Source of the DNA: Nostoc sp. JL34
GTDB taxonomy: Bacteria > Cyanobacteriota > Cyanobacteriia > Cyanobacteriales > Nostocaceae
NCBI RefSeq assembly: GCF_017114945.1
Contig: NZ_JABXKQ010000044.1
Coordinates: 1-64,000, forward strand
Direction of reading: 5' to 3'
Length of the DNA: 64,000 nt
Both the position numbers and the translations under genes were made by a program. Shown here in pieces: positions 1 through 8,839 of this stretch; position 1 is the stretch's first letter; every line of letters starts with the position of its first letter. The notes beneath the pieces are model-generated. The model saw only the letters and a list, made by a program, of their open reading frames with translations. It was not told the DNA's origin and searched no databases.

Positions 1-266
1 ATAGTACAAAAATACTATATAGAGCGATCGCACTGTGCCAGTTGCGTAAGTCCTGATAGTGACGAATTAAGGTCGAAATTTAAACGCAGATGCGCTTCCC
101 CTTCCTTCTGGCTAGAAGCGCAAAGTAACACGGAGTTTTTGGTTGCGGTTGTCTGTGAACTTCTATAATTTGGTGATTAGTTCAATTTAGAGGCGTATTT
201 CTAAAATGATCAATACACATTTGTGGATAAACTAACAGCGGTAGATAACCTTGGCAATAAATCTCA

Positions 267-297
267 ACTCGGCAGAGTTACAACTAATCTGCCGAGT
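267..297 (+). terminator. Intrinsic terminator upstream of the Nudix gene
   Basis: A perfect 10-bp stem (ACTCGGCAGA / TCTGCCGAGT) with an 11-nt loop is followed by TTTTG. It probably ends a transcript entering from the left edge. Because it lies 65 bp before ATG 362, it argues against the more upstream TTG start of the Nudix gene. Positions 1-250 hold no gene I can recognise. Confidence 0.7.
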
Positions 298-361
298 TTT
301 GTTATTAGTCAAGAGTCAAAATTCAGGAATTCTTCCCCTACTCCCCACTCCCTATTCAACT

Positions 362-778
362 ATGAGTGAAACCAGTTCTTTCCCACCCCATAAAATCATT
401 GGTGTTGCAGTAATTTGGAATGACCAAAAGCAAATTTTAATTGATCGCCGTCGGAAAGAAGGAGCAATGGGTGGTTTGTGGGAATTTCCTGGTGGTAAAA
501 TAGAGCCTGGTGAAACTATCCAAGAATGTATTCAACGAGAAATTTCTGAAGAACTGGGAATAGTAATTGAAGTGGGAGAGCATCTGATTACTATTGACCA
601 CAGTTATATAAACTTGCGCGTTACCCTGACAGTACATCACTGCCGCCATCTTACAGGCGTCCCCCAACCTTTAGAATCCGATGAAATTCGCTGGGTAAGT
701 TTGGCAGAACTGGAGCAGTTTACTTTTCCTAAAGCAAATACTCAAATTATTGCTGCATTAAAAGGGACTAGGGACTAG
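362..778 (+). CDS. mutT: Nudix hydrolase, MutT-like 8-oxo-dGTP diphosphatase
   Basis: 138-aa single-domain Nudix protein. The complete Nudix box is present around residues 45-67 (G-x5-E-x7-RE-x-x-EE-x-G), with GGKIEPGE and REISEELG supplying the metal-binding glutamates. Length and spacing match MutT enzymes that remove oxidised dGTP from the nucleotide pool. I chose ATG 362 rather than an in-frame TTG at 251 because a terminator hairpin lies between them and the Nudix core starts soon after the ATG. The last residues (KGTRD) and the stop codon are read from a heptanucleotide tandem repeat, so the native C-terminus has been overwritten. MutT-type activity is likely; another nucleotide substrate is possible. 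Confidence 0.85.
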   Translation: MSETSSFPPHKIIGVAVIWNDQKQILIDRRRKEGAMGGLWEFPGGKIEPGETIQECIQREISEELGIVIEVGEHLITIDHSYINLRVTLTVHHCRHLTGVPQPLESDEIRWVSLAELEQFTFPKANTQIIAALKGTRD

Positions 779-797
779 GGACTAGGGACTAGGGAAG
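768..797. repeat. Heptanucleotide tandem repeat (GGGACTA)n
   Basis: About four copies of GGGACTA run through the stop codon of the Nudix gene. This is the short tandemly repeated repetitive (STRR) class known from heterocystous cyanobacteria. Confidence 0.9.
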
Positions 798-912
798 GAA
801 CAAAGAGAATAACCAATACCAATCCCGTAACAATCTATTAATTGCATCAGGTTAAGTCCCGCAATTTTCTACAATAGGCGCAGGGACTTTGATTTAAGGT
901 GTCAGCAAATAA

Positions 913-1377
913 ATGCCTAAAACCGTTGCCGATGTGATGAGCCGCGATCCTATTGTTGTCCGGGAGGAAACTCCATTGAAGGAAGCTATCCAAATTCTCG
1001 CAGAACGCCACATCAGCGGACTACCTGTTGTGGATGATCTCGGTAAATTGGTGGGCATTATCTCGGAAACCGATTTGATGTGGCAAGAAACTGGTGTTAC
1101 TCCACCTGCGTACATTATGTTTCTTGATAGCGTTATCTATTTAAAAAATCCTGCTACTTATGATCGTGATTTGCATAAAGCTCTAGGGCAAACCGTTGGG
1201 GAGGTGATGAGTAAAAACCCGATCGCTATTTCCCCTGATAAAACTTTAAGAGAAGCAGCTACAATCATGCACGATCGCAGCGTTCATCGCTTACCAGTAC
1301 TTGACAGCACGGGTCAAGTAATTGGTATCCTCACTCGTGGTGATATTATTCGGGCAATGGCAGCTAGTCAAGATTAG
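913..1377 (+). CDS. Tandem CBS-domain protein
   Basis: 154-aa soluble protein made of two CBS motifs: residues about 3-58 (VADVMSRDP ... LVGIISETDLM) and about 93-150 (VGEVMSKNP ... VIGILTRGDIIRAM). The ~35-residue linker contains a hydrophobic stretch. Paired CBS motifs form a Bateman module that usually binds adenosine nucleotides. There is no catalytic domain, so it is probably a free-standing regulatory adaptor whose partner cannot be told from the sequence. ATG 913 fits the first CBS strand. It appears to be a single-gene unit, and the downstream gap carries a palindromic repeat pair. Confidence 0.85.
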   Translation: MPKTVADVMSRDPIVVREETPLKEAIQILAERHISGLPVVDDLGKLVGIISETDLMWQETGVTPPAYIMFLDSVIYLKNPATYDRDLHKALGQTVGEVMSKNPIAISPDKTLREAATIMHDRSVHRLPVLDSTGQVIGILTRGDIIRAMAASQD

Positions 1378-1387
1378 TCAAAAATAG

Positions 1388-1446
1388 AGATGCGATTAAT
1401 CGTGTCTGTACAAAAGTCAAAAGTAGAGACGCGATTAATCGCGTCT
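1388..1446. repeat. Two copies of a 20-bp palindromic repeat
   Basis: Positions 1427-1446 are a perfect palindrome (AGACGCGATT / AATCGCGTCT). A diverged copy lies at 1388-1407, in a 39-bp direct repeat arrangement. The two changes in the older copy convert Watson-Crick pairs into G-T pairs, so an RNA hairpin would survive. A short T-run follows, so it may also end CBS-gene transcription. I recall this sequence as a dispersed repeat in Nostoc genomes. Confidence 0.75.
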
Positions 1447-1482
1447 GTCTTTTTTATACATTTGAAAATAAAGGATAACTAA

Positions 1483-2148
1483 ATGAGTATTACTCCGGAG
1501 TCTGTTAAGCAATTGCTCAGTTCTGAGGATTTAGGCGATCGCTTACGTGCAGTAAATCAAATCCGCCAACTGGAACCTGCAATCGGCTTTGAATTAATTC
1601 AAAGCGCTATTGGCGATCGCAATTCCCGTGTCCGTTACTCAGCGGTGAGTCAAATGGATACACTGGGGACGCAGGATTTACAGTTATCCTTGGATATTTT
1701 GCGCGATCGCTTACTTAATGACTCCGAAGTAGATGTACAAGCAGCAGCAGCAGACTGTTTGGGCGCTCTGAAGTTACGTGAAGCTTTTGAAGATTTGCAG
1801 CAGCTTTATCATACAACTGGTGAATGGCTCATACAATTCAGTATTATTGCTACATTAGGAGAGTTAGGCGATCCACGAGCCTTTGAACTACTTAAAGAGG
1901 CACTCTCATCAGAAAATGAATTAGTCCAAACTGCTGCTATTAGTTCTTTGGGTGACTTGGGAGATGTACAAGCAGTTCCCCTGTTGGCTCCCTATGCTAC
2001 CAACCCAGATTGGCAAATTCGTTACAGACTTGTACAAGCCTTGGCTCGTTTGGGTAATCCAGAAGCCAAATCTATATTAGAAACTCTGGCTAATGATGAA
2101 GTAGATGCGATCGCAAACGAAGCGAAACAATCTTTGCAGTCAGTTTAA
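1483..2148 (+). CDS. nblB: HEAT-repeat phycobilisome degradation protein NblB
   Basis: 221-aa all-helical protein with about five HEAT-like repeats (for example DPRAFELLKEAL, LVQTAAISSLGDLGD, WQIRYRLVQALARLGN). Length and repeat sequences fit the NblB group, related to the phycobilin lyases CpcE/F, which helps dismantle phycobilisomes during nutrient stress. Chromophore-binding residues cannot be identified by eye. ATG 1483 follows an AAGGATAAC ribosome-binding region. The remaining uncertainty is between NblB and another HEAT-repeat lyase-like paralogue. Confidence 0.72.
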   Translation: MSITPESVKQLLSSEDLGDRLRAVNQIRQLEPAIGFELIQSAIGDRNSRVRYSAVSQMDTLGTQDLQLSLDILRDRLLNDSEVDVQAAAADCLGALKLREAFEDLQQLYHTTGEWLIQFSIIATLGELGDPRAFELLKEALSSENELVQTAAISSLGDLGDVQAVPLLAPYATNPDWQIRYRLVQALARLGNPEAKSILETLANDEVDAIANEAKQSLQSV

Positions 2149-2380
2149 GTCTATCTAATACCATTTTGAATTTTAGATTTGGGATTGTGAATGCAACTGC
2201 ATCTTATAAAGAAAGAGTTACTGGTAATTGCTTTTAGCGCTCCATCTATCGCAATCATTGTTCAAATTGGTATAAGGTTAAGAAAATTCACCTTTAATAT
2301 AGATTTGTTTGACAGGAGAAAAAAAATCGACCTGGTTGGTAAAATTTTGCATTCCAGCCAGATCGAATAGATAAATTAGA

Positions 2381-2412
2381 GTTACTTTTAGCAACTAAAA
2401 GTAACTTTTTTA
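2381..2412 (+). terminator. Strong intrinsic terminator
   Basis: The 11-bp perfect stem GTTACTTTTAG / CTAAAAGTAAC has a 3-nt loop and is followed by TTTTTT on the plus strand. It is the likely end of the nblB transcript, whose 3' untranslated part would be about 230 nt, and it also sits just downstream of the minus-strand PEP-CTERM gene. The rest of 2149-2380 shows no gene. Confidence 0.75.
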
Positions 2413-2426
2413 TATTTAGAATAGGT

Positions 2427-3179
2427 CTATTGAGCAGCACTTTTACGGCGGCGAGACATCACCATTACCGCACTTACTGCACCCAAGCCTAGTAATGCAG
2501 CTGGTTCAGGAACAGAAGTGGTGAAGGTAGAACCAGAAAAAGTCAAATTATTCAATGAGCCATTAGCAGTATTGAGAATTGAATTTGCCTGAGCAACAGT
2601 AGTATTATTTCTTTGGAAAGATAAGCTTCCGGCTCCATTAGTTATCTCCCCAGTAGCGCTGGTAAAGTAACCGAATAGATCAACAGCTATAGTAATGTTT
2701 GCACCAGTCTGGGTTATTTGATAACCAGAAGATGTCAAAGTAAAGATATTACTGCCATCGGCTAGAGAAGCTGTACTTTCCCCAGGTAAAATAGTACCAG
2801 GAATTGTAAGATTACCAAGGTCTAGAAATGGATTTTGCACAGTATCGCTTGCAAACGAGATGATATCACGGATACTGGCTGAATTGAAACCTAAGAAGCT
2901 TCCTGTCTGAGCGGCAACACCAACGGGGGTACTCTTTACTCCATTGGAATCTGCAATAATGCTATCTGGAGTAAACGTTAGTGAATCTTTTTTCAATGTT
3001 ACTAAGCTGTAGGCAAATGGATTCACAGTTACACCACCGTTAAAGCTGAATTCACCTGTGAGTGCAGCAGCTTGAGCAGATCCAGCAGAGGTAAACAACC
3101 CAGCAGCAGCTAAGGGAAGTGCAGTGGTGGCAGCCAGGGTAGCGTTTAACAATTTAGATTTTAAACCAATCATGATCAT
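2427..3179 (-). CDS. PEP-CTERM sorting-domain secreted protein
   Basis: 250 aa. An N-terminal signal peptide (about residues 1-38, cleavage near SAQAAA) precedes a Ser/Thr/Asn-rich beta-type body with no known catalytic motif. The C-terminus has the PEP-CTERM signal: SVPEPAALLGLG, a short hydrophobic segment (SAVMVM) and a basic tail (SRRRKSAAQ). Such proteins are exported and processed by an exosortase, whose gene is not in this window, and often become surface or extracellular-matrix components. The start may be this ATG or the one two codons later. Function of the body is unknown. A second PEP-CTERM protein lies at 41009-42052. Confidence 0.85.
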   Translation of the reverse strand: MIMIGLKSKLLNATLAATTALPLAAAGLFTSAGSAQAAALTGEFSFNGGVTVNPFAYSLVTLKKDSLTFTPDSIIADSNGVKSTPVGVAAQTGSFLGFNSASIRDIISFASDTVQNPFLDLGNLTIPGTILPGESTASLADGSNIFTLTSSGYQITQTGANITIAVDLFGYFTSATGEITNGAGSLSFQRNNTTVAQANSILNTANGSLNNLTFSGSTFTTSVPEPAALLGLGAVSAVMVMSRRRKSAAQ

Positions 3180-3842
3180 TTAAGAGTCCTAATAATAATC
3201 TTGAACAGAGAATGTGATTGCGTTACTACTACTATCAGTAATTTATTTAAAATACTGTCAGTGAAAGCGACACTTGCGTGACGTATTTCTTATTTCCATA
3301 AAATCACATAGATCCGAGGTATGCAAGATTTACTTAGTGGTCTTCATTACATCTTCAATCAATGAGTAGTCTTCATAAAATTTTAATTTTTTGTATAGCT
3401 TGTCTTCGTATATTTGTCATTTAATCGGGGTGAAATTGTAGGCAATGGCTTTGAATTTAATCTGTTTAACTTCCGTACACTGAACACAATTAGTATTTTT
3501 TCTTCTTGCAGATTACTCAACCATTTTTTATATAAATAGAGTAAGCAATATATCTATATACAATCCTTAGATATTTAGAAAACTTTTTGAAGGTGTCACT
3601 GTACCCTTTAGCCAGACTACAAGGGAGATGAGGAATGCTTATTCAAGAAGTATTGAAACAAAGGAAATTTATCCAAAACGTAATACACTAAGTAGCGGTT
3701 CCTCCTGTCCATAGATGAAATGGGAGAAACCGCTGTCTTGCTGTCAGGTGGAAAATTTTTGTCAACTAATTGAATGTCTGTAATAAATAGCCTGACTGCT
3801 AGTTATTACCGCTGTTTTCAAATGTGTCAGAGCATTGAAATG
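3180..3842. other. 663-bp gene-free gap with one long hairpin
   Basis: AT-rich region between two minus-strand genes, with no ORF of coding quality. The only structure I see is an inverted repeat at 3694-3734 (AGCGGTTCCTCC / GGGAGAAACCGCT, one mismatch) with no T-run after it. The part nearest 3180 must hold the promoter of the PEP-CTERM gene, but no box can be assigned with confidence. Confidence 0.5.
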
Positions 3843-4361
3843 CTAAGAGCCAAATACCTGTGGCCAAGTTGTCACAACAAAAACTACAACCGCTGCGATC
3901 GCTAATAACCCTTGAATCAAATTTCCAATCAAAGATCCGACTACAATTCCTATCCCTGCTTTAACCGCCAACCCAAATTCACGTCGGTAAAGGTACTCAC
4001 CAATAATTGCTCCCAAAAGCGGCCCTAGTAAAATTCCTAACAATGGGCCTCCAAAAGGTAACGTTGGCAATAATCCGAAAAATCCCACCACCAAGCCGAC
4101 AATTGCGCCAATTTGCCCCCACTTGCTAGCTCCAGCTTGTCTTGCTCCCACATAGCTAGCTAAAAAATCCACTCCGACACTGAGCAGTAAAACTATAATT
4201 GTCACAATTAGTGGAATTTTGATAGCTGCAAAGGAACTACTAACGATTCCCCAGACAATAATTGCAATTAAAATTAAGCTGCTACCAGGAATAGCTGGAA
4301 CTACAGCACCAATAATACCCACAACCATTACAGCAACTAATAGCCAATAAATAATTTGCAT
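3843..4361 (-). CDS. DUF456 family membrane protein
   Basis: 172-aa very hydrophobic protein with several membrane helices: about residues 3-20, 24-42, 48-68, 85-105, 108-125 and 135-165. Its glycine/proline-rich loops (VVPAIPGSS, LPFGGPLLGILLGPLLGA) are typical of DUF456, a family of inner-membrane proteins of unknown function found widely in bacteria. It lacks charged catalytic or transport motifs. It stands alone on the minus strand and starts at ATG 4361, just inside a palindromic repeat upstream. The family call is confident; the role is unknown. Confidence 0.85.
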   Translation of the reverse strand: MQIIYWLLVAVMVVGIIGAVVPAIPGSSLILIAIIVWGIVSSSFAAIKIPLIVTIIVLLLSVGVDFLASYVGARQAGASKWGQIGAIVGLVVGFFGLLPTLPFGGPLLGILLGPLLGAIIGEYLYRREFGLAVKAGIGIVVGSLIGNLIQGLLAIAAVVVFVVTTWPQVFGS

Positions 4362-4388
4362 AGATCAATTGTAAATTTCCAAATTTCC

Positions 4389-4420
4389 CAGTAGGGGCAC
4401 ACATCTGTGCGCCTCTACTG
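4389..4420. repeat. Palindromic dispersed repeat (GTAGGGGCACA type), copy 1
   Basis: Imperfect 32-bp palindrome CAGTAGGGGCACACAT / CTGTGCGCCTCTACTG. A perfect, longer copy of the same element lies at 17923-17968. Confidence 0.8.
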
Positions 4421-4516
4421 TATATTCTATCTGGGCAAGATAGCGACAAATGCCTAGTACACTGTGGTGCAAGTTTGCCTAATGCTTCTAAACTGCTATT
4501 TAAAAGCTCAAAACTA

Positions 4517-5431
4517 ATGACGAGAAAACTATTAACTGGACTAAGTTCTCAAGCCTACGAACACCCCTTTGATCGCAAAGCCTTGGCTTCTTTGCAAAAT
4601 ATGCCCGGTGTCTCGCTGCTACTCAAAAAAATTAACGAGTACGGCATCGATCGCTTACTCAGATTGCAAAGCCTTGGTAGTGAAATCAGAATTTCACCCC
4701 GTAATTTTCCCCAATTACATCAAGCATTTGTAGAAACTTGCCAAATTCTTGATGTTGCTCCACTTCCTGAATTATATCTATTTCGAGGCACAGGTAACAT
4801 TCAAACCTACATTGTTGGCGTGGAAAAACCCCTTGTTGGGATCAATTTAGATGCAATGGAGTGGCTTGATGCAGATGAGTTGCTTTACATTTTCGGACAC
4901 GAAGTCGCTCGCATCAAGAGTCAGCACATGGTTTATCACCAAATGGCAATTGTTATGCCAACCTTGAAAAATTTGTTGAGCAGTACAACGCTGGGAGTCG
5001 GTGGATTGGTAGCTGGTGGAATGGAACTAGGTTTGTATAATTGGCGGATGATGGCTAGGTTCACTGCCGATCGGGCTGCAATGCTTGCTTGCCAGGATAT
5101 TGAGGTAGCAACCACTACACTGATGAAGCTCGCAGGTTTACCAGATGAGTACTTGACTACTGCTGTAATTGAAGATTTCCTCGTCCAAGCCCGTGAGTTT
5201 GCATCCAATAACTTTGACAGTGTGGATAAAGTCACTAAAATATTAAGCTATACAGAATCCGGGCTTTCTTGGGTAGTTATGCGGGCTGGAGAGTTATTGA
5301 AATGGGTTGATTCAGGAGAATATGATAATTTAATTCAACAGACAAATTTAAAGACATCGGAAGAACCAGAAGAAAAAGAAGGAAAGACACCGGAAGAAAA
5401 AGAAGGGTGGAATTTTTTGACTTCTTGGTGA
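4517..5431 (+). CDS. M48-family metallopeptidase homologue with degenerate zinc site
   Basis: 304 aa from ATG 4517; an in-frame TTG at 4475 is less likely. Fold landmarks of cyanobacterial M48 (HtpX/Ste24-like) proteases are clear: GINLDAMEWLDADELLYIFGHE, a hydrophobic segment (LGVGGLVAGGMELGLYNW) and TADRAAMLACQD. However, the catalytic helix reads H128-E-V-A-R132 instead of HExxH, and the third metal ligand, normally Glu in AELTADRA, is Arg181 in ARFTADRA. Two of three zinc ligands are therefore missing and proteolysis is unlikely. The frame is intact, so it may act as a non-catalytic binding or regulatory protein. The C-terminus has a short acidic duplication (PEEKEG twice). Confidence 0.8.
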   Translation: MTRKLLTGLSSQAYEHPFDRKALASLQNMPGVSLLLKKINEYGIDRLLRLQSLGSEIRISPRNFPQLHQAFVETCQILDVAPLPELYLFRGTGNIQTYIVGVEKPLVGINLDAMEWLDADELLYIFGHEVARIKSQHMVYHQMAIVMPTLKNLLSSTTLGVGGLVAGGMELGLYNWRMMARFTADRAAMLACQDIEVATTTLMKLAGLPDEYLTTAVIEDFLVQAREFASNNFDSVDKVTKILSYTESGLSWVVMRAGELLKWVDSGEYDNLIQQTNLKTSEEPEEKEGKTPEEKEGWNFLTSW

Positions 5432-5538
5432 GTTAATAATTCGTAATTCGTAATTAAGTTATAGATACGAGCAAGTCAATTTGACGTAGTAATTACAAAT
5501 TACGAGTTATTCTCACAGATGACAAACCTAAATTTAGG

Positions 5539-6201
5539 TTAAGTCGCTTGGTTGGATAAATTTGAGCGAAGAGTAACGGCTAATTTATCAGCAATTCCTG
5601 CAATCCAGTTTTCATCTTGTTTGGTATAACTGCGAGGAGCATTTGCTGCCAAAATTAGCGCCCCTTGGTTGCCAATCGGTTGACAAATTACACCTTGAGT
5701 ATTTTCTGGTAAATAATCAAATTCAACTCTACCTGGATATATTTTTAGAGCAACTAGATAAATCGGTTTTTGTTTTTCGAGTACCTGTTTTAAGATTACT
5801 CCTGGTACAACTTCAGATTTAGTACCCAGAATACCGCGACGCAACAAAACTTTACCTTGATAAAAAACCACCAGCGATCGCGTTACTGTATTAGTCAACA
5901 ATAAATGAGATGCCCAGGCTAGCTCTGTTTTCACGGCTTCGGGTAAATCAGCTGCAAGTACAAAACCTTCTTCTCCAATTAGTTCTACAATATCAGGCGA
6001 TCGCGGCTGAACTTGCTGCCAAATTAAACCCGTCAAAATTAACACCGCACTCAAAATCACGCCCACCACATCACCACGCGATTGAGACTGGGTTAATTCC
6101 GGTGTTAATAAACGGTTAATCAGCAAAAGCACAGCGCCTAGCCCACCCACGACAATGGGTAGACGCCGCAAAACTCGATTAGGATCATCAGGTTTAGTCA
6201 T
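5539..6201 (-). CDS. CCB2/CCB4-like cofactor assembly of complex C protein
   Basis: 220 aa. Two N-terminal membrane helices (about residues 12-30 and 44-62, with a short loop) are followed by a soluble GAF-like part with LVVFYQGKVLLRRGIL and GALILAANAPRSYTKQDE. This matches the cyanobacterial/chloroplast 'cofactor assembly of complex C, subunit B' family, which helps attach the extra c-type haem (c-i) to cytochrome b6 in the b6f complex. It would act at the thylakoid membrane. The 337-bp stretch to the next minus-strand start contains only heptad repeats and the end of rpaB. Family call good; which CCB paralogue it represents is uncertain. Confidence 0.78.
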   Translation of the reverse strand: MTKPDDPNRVLRRLPIVVGGLGAVLLLINRLLTPELTQSQSRGDVVGVILSAVLILTGLIWQQVQPRSPDIVELIGEEGFVLAADLPEAVKTELAWASHLLLTNTVTRSLVVFYQGKVLLRRGILGTKSEVVPGVILKQVLEKQKPIYLVALKIYPGRVEFDYLPENTQGVICQPIGNQGALILAANAPRSYTKQDENWIAGIADKLAVTLRSNLSNQAT

Positions 6202-6210
6202 TAGTTAGTT

Positions 6211-6240
6211 ATTGGGCATTGGGCATTGGGAATTGGGCAT
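6211..6240. repeat. Heptad repeat (ATTGGGC)n
   Basis: About four slightly diverged copies of ATTGGGC lie between rpaB and the CCB gene; STRR class. Confidence 0.85.
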
Positions 6241-6296
6241 TAGACAATAATTAATAGTTCTTCTCCCCCTGTCCCTTGCCCCCCTGCCTCATCTCC

Positions 6297-7025
6297 TCAC
6301 TCTTCCCCTGGTTCAATAATCCGCTGAAAAAGATAACCAGTACCCCGCGCTGTGAGAATCAATTCTGGGTTGCTAGGATCATCTTCTAACTTTGCCCGCA
6401 AACGTGATATATGCACATCTACTACGCGGGTATCTACATGACGTTCTGGTGTATAACCCCAAACTTCCTGCAAAATTTCCGAACGAGAAAAAGCTTCTCC
6501 AGAACGACTGACTAACAACTCTAACAAGCTGAACTCCATACCAGTCAATCGAATTCGCTCATCGCCTTTGTAGACTTGTCGCTTATTCGTATCGATTTTT
6601 ATATTAGCGACATGGATCACCCCAGAACTAGGAATGCCAGAAGCACTGGTTTTGTCTACCCGCCGCAGCACCGAGCGAATCCGGGCTTCTAGCTCCTTGG
6701 GGGAAAATGGTTTAACTACATAGTCATCAGCACCCAATTCTAACCCAGTGATGCGATCGGCTACATCACCCAAGGCTGTTAGCATAATAATGGGGACATC
6801 TGATTCTTTTCGTAATTCTTGACATACACCATAGCCGTCTAGCTTTGGCATCATTACATCTAAAACTACCAGGTCAGGCTCAGTTTTGCGAAAAGTTTCC
6901 AAAGCTTCTTCCCCGTCGCCAGCCGTCACTACATCGTAGCCAATCATGGAAAGGCGCGTTTCCAAAATCCGGCGAATGCTGGCTTCGTCGTCTACCACCA
7001 AGATTTTTTCTTTATGGCTTTCCAA
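6297..7025 (-). CDS. rpaB: OmpR-type response regulator RpaB
   Basis: 242 aa: receiver domain (residues 8-120, phospho-acceptor D56 in LVVLDVMMPK, K105-type lysine in VVKPFSPKE) plus winged-helix DNA-binding domain (about 138-236, RVVDVHISRLRAKLEDD and ARGTGYLF). Sequence and length match RpaB/Ycf27, the essential cyanobacterial regulator that controls high-light and photosystem genes through HLR1 sites with the kinase NblS. It is divergent from radA, sharing a 171-bp intergenic region. No clear HLR1 pair was found there by eye. High confidence. Confidence 0.92.
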   Translation of the reverse strand: MESHKEKILVVDDEASIRRILETRLSMIGYDVVTAGDGEEALETFRKTEPDLVVLDVMMPKLDGYGVCQELRKESDVPIIMLTALGDVADRITGLELGADDYVVKPFSPKELEARIRSVLRRVDKTSASGIPSSGVIHVANIKIDTNKRQVYKGDERIRLTGMEFSLLELLVSRSGEAFSRSEILQEVWGYTPERHVDTRVVDVHISRLRAKLEDDPSNPELILTARGTGYLFQRIIEPGEE

Positions 7026-7196
7026 AGTTTCTCAACGCTCCTTGACTAAAAATTTACATGATTAATTTTTAATACCATAATATTAAGATATCATTCCATC
7101 AATTGATTTGGAAAAAGCTCTAAATACTACTATTATTGGTTTTTAGTTTTTTTCAAGAATTAAGTAAATATTAAGATTATTTAATAAGATTTAAGA

Positions 7197-8723
7197 ATGG
7201 CAAAGCCAAAAACCTTTTTCACTTGTAATGAATGTGGAGCAGAATCGCCCCAGTGGTTTGGTAAGTGTCCAGCTTGCGGCACTTACAACTCTCTAGAAGA
7301 ACAAATTTCGATTCAATCCTCAGTAGATGTACCCAGTCGGGGGGGAGTGAGCAGTTGGCAATCAACTCAAGGCAATGGCAAATCTCACGCTAAACCAGCT
7401 AAAGCGCGAGCCTCTTTAACATTTGACCAAATTACTGATCGCCAAATTGCCCGCTGGGAGTCTGGTTATGGAGAATTAGATCGGGTACTTGGAGGTGGGG
7501 TTGTCCCTGGCTCTATGGTGCTGATTGGTGGCGATCCGGGTATTGGTAAATCAACTTTATTACTGCAAGTATCTAATCAATTAGCACAGAAATATCGCAT
7601 CCTTTACGTAACTGGTGAAGAATCAGGACAGCAGGTAAAATTACGAGCTTCACGCTTGGGAGTATCAAAACCCCTAAGTGTGGTGAATGAGGAGAATGTT
7701 AAGGTAGTAGTAGATCCTACACTTCCCATAGACCCTGACAGTATAGGTGCAGATTTATATGTACTGCCAGAAACAGATTTAGAAGAAATTTTACGGGAAA
7801 TAGACTCTCTCAAACCAAACGTGGCGGTGATTGATAGTATCCAAACGGTGTTTTTTCCGGCGCTGACTTCTGCGCCAGGTTCAGTAGCTCAGGTACGGGA
7901 ATGTACCGCAGCACTGATGAAGGTGGCGAAGCACGAAGATGTCACCATGCTGATTGTGGGACACGTTACCAAAGAAGGAGCGATCGCGGGGCCAAAAGTT
8001 TTAGAACATTTAGTTGATACAGTGTTGTATTTTGAAGGCGATCGCTTTGCCTCCCATCGGTTATTACGCACAGTCAAAAACCGCTTTGGTGCAACTCATG
8101 AAATCGGCATCTTTGAAATGGTAGCGGAGGGATTAAGGGAAGTTTCCAACCCTTCAGAGCTATTTTTAGGCAACCGTGACGATCCAGCGCCAGGTACGGC
8201 AATTGTGGTTGCTTGCGAAGGTACTCGCCCGATAGTTGTGGAATTGCAAGCTTTGGTGAGTCCCACCAGCTACCCTTCTCCTCGGCGGGCTGGAACTGGC
8301 GTAGACTACAACCGCCTAGTGCAAATTCTCGCCGTCTTAGAAAAACGAGTGGGAATTCCCATGTCAAAGTTAGATTCCTACGTTGCTTCTGCGGGTGGGT
8401 TGAATGTGGAAGAACCAGCAGTAGATTTAGGAATTGCGATCGCAATTGTAGCTAGTTTCCGCGATCGCATCGTCGATCCCGGTACAGTATTAATTGGTGA
8501 AGTTGGGTTAGGTGGACAAGTGCGATCGGTTTCTCAAATGGAACTGCGGTTAAAAGAAGCAGCTAAGTTGGGATTTAAAAGAGCGATCGTGCCCAAAGGG
8601 ACAAAATTTCCCGACTTGAATATTGAGATATTACCAGTATCTAAAGTCATAGATGCGATTATCGCCGCCATCCCGCATCAGGAATTGACAGCAGACGATT
8701 TAGAACCTGATGAAGATGAGTAA
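7197..8723 (+). CDS. radA: DNA repair protein RadA
   Basis: 508 aa. A zinc finger (C10, C13, C24, C27) is followed by a RecA-like ATPase with Walker A GGDPGIGKST (residues 111-120), the RadA signature KNRFG (294-298) and a C-terminal Lon-protease-like domain (VGIPMSKLDSYVASAGG onward). RadA is a helicase-like protein that drives branch migration in recombinational repair. Compared with enterobacterial RadA it has an insertion after the first ATPase strands (about residues 170-195), which I recall as common in cyanobacteria. ATG 7197 is directly followed by the zinc finger, supporting the start. Confidence 0.93.
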   Translation: MAKPKTFFTCNECGAESPQWFGKCPACGTYNSLEEQISIQSSVDVPSRGGVSSWQSTQGNGKSHAKPAKARASLTFDQITDRQIARWESGYGELDRVLGGGVVPGSMVLIGGDPGIGKSTLLLQVSNQLAQKYRILYVTGEESGQQVKLRASRLGVSKPLSVVNEENVKVVVDPTLPIDPDSIGADLYVLPETDLEEILREIDSLKPNVAVIDSIQTVFFPALTSAPGSVAQVRECTAALMKVAKHEDVTMLIVGHVTKEGAIAGPKVLEHLVDTVLYFEGDRFASHRLLRTVKNRFGATHEIGIFEMVAEGLREVSNPSELFLGNRDDPAPGTAIVVACEGTRPIVVELQALVSPTSYPSPRRAGTGVDYNRLVQILAVLEKRVGIPMSKLDSYVASAGGLNVEEPAVDLGIAIAIVASFRDRIVDPGTVLIGEVGLGGQVRSVSQMELRLKEAAKLGFKRAIVPKGTKFPDLNIEILPVSKVIDAIIAAIPHQELTADDLEPDEDE

Positions 8724-8839
8724 TTACTGGGAACTAGAAAATTGTTCCAAAATTTGGGAAGGGTCAAAGTAAATTCCATAATTTTTACAAGTGAAAATCC
8801 AGTAACCAATCCCTTTTACGCACCAAAGGAAAACCCATC

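Noticed and set aside
7026..7196. HLR1 (RpaB-binding) site in the rpaB/radA gap
   Set aside because: No convincing pair of TTACA-type half sites with the right spacing could be found.
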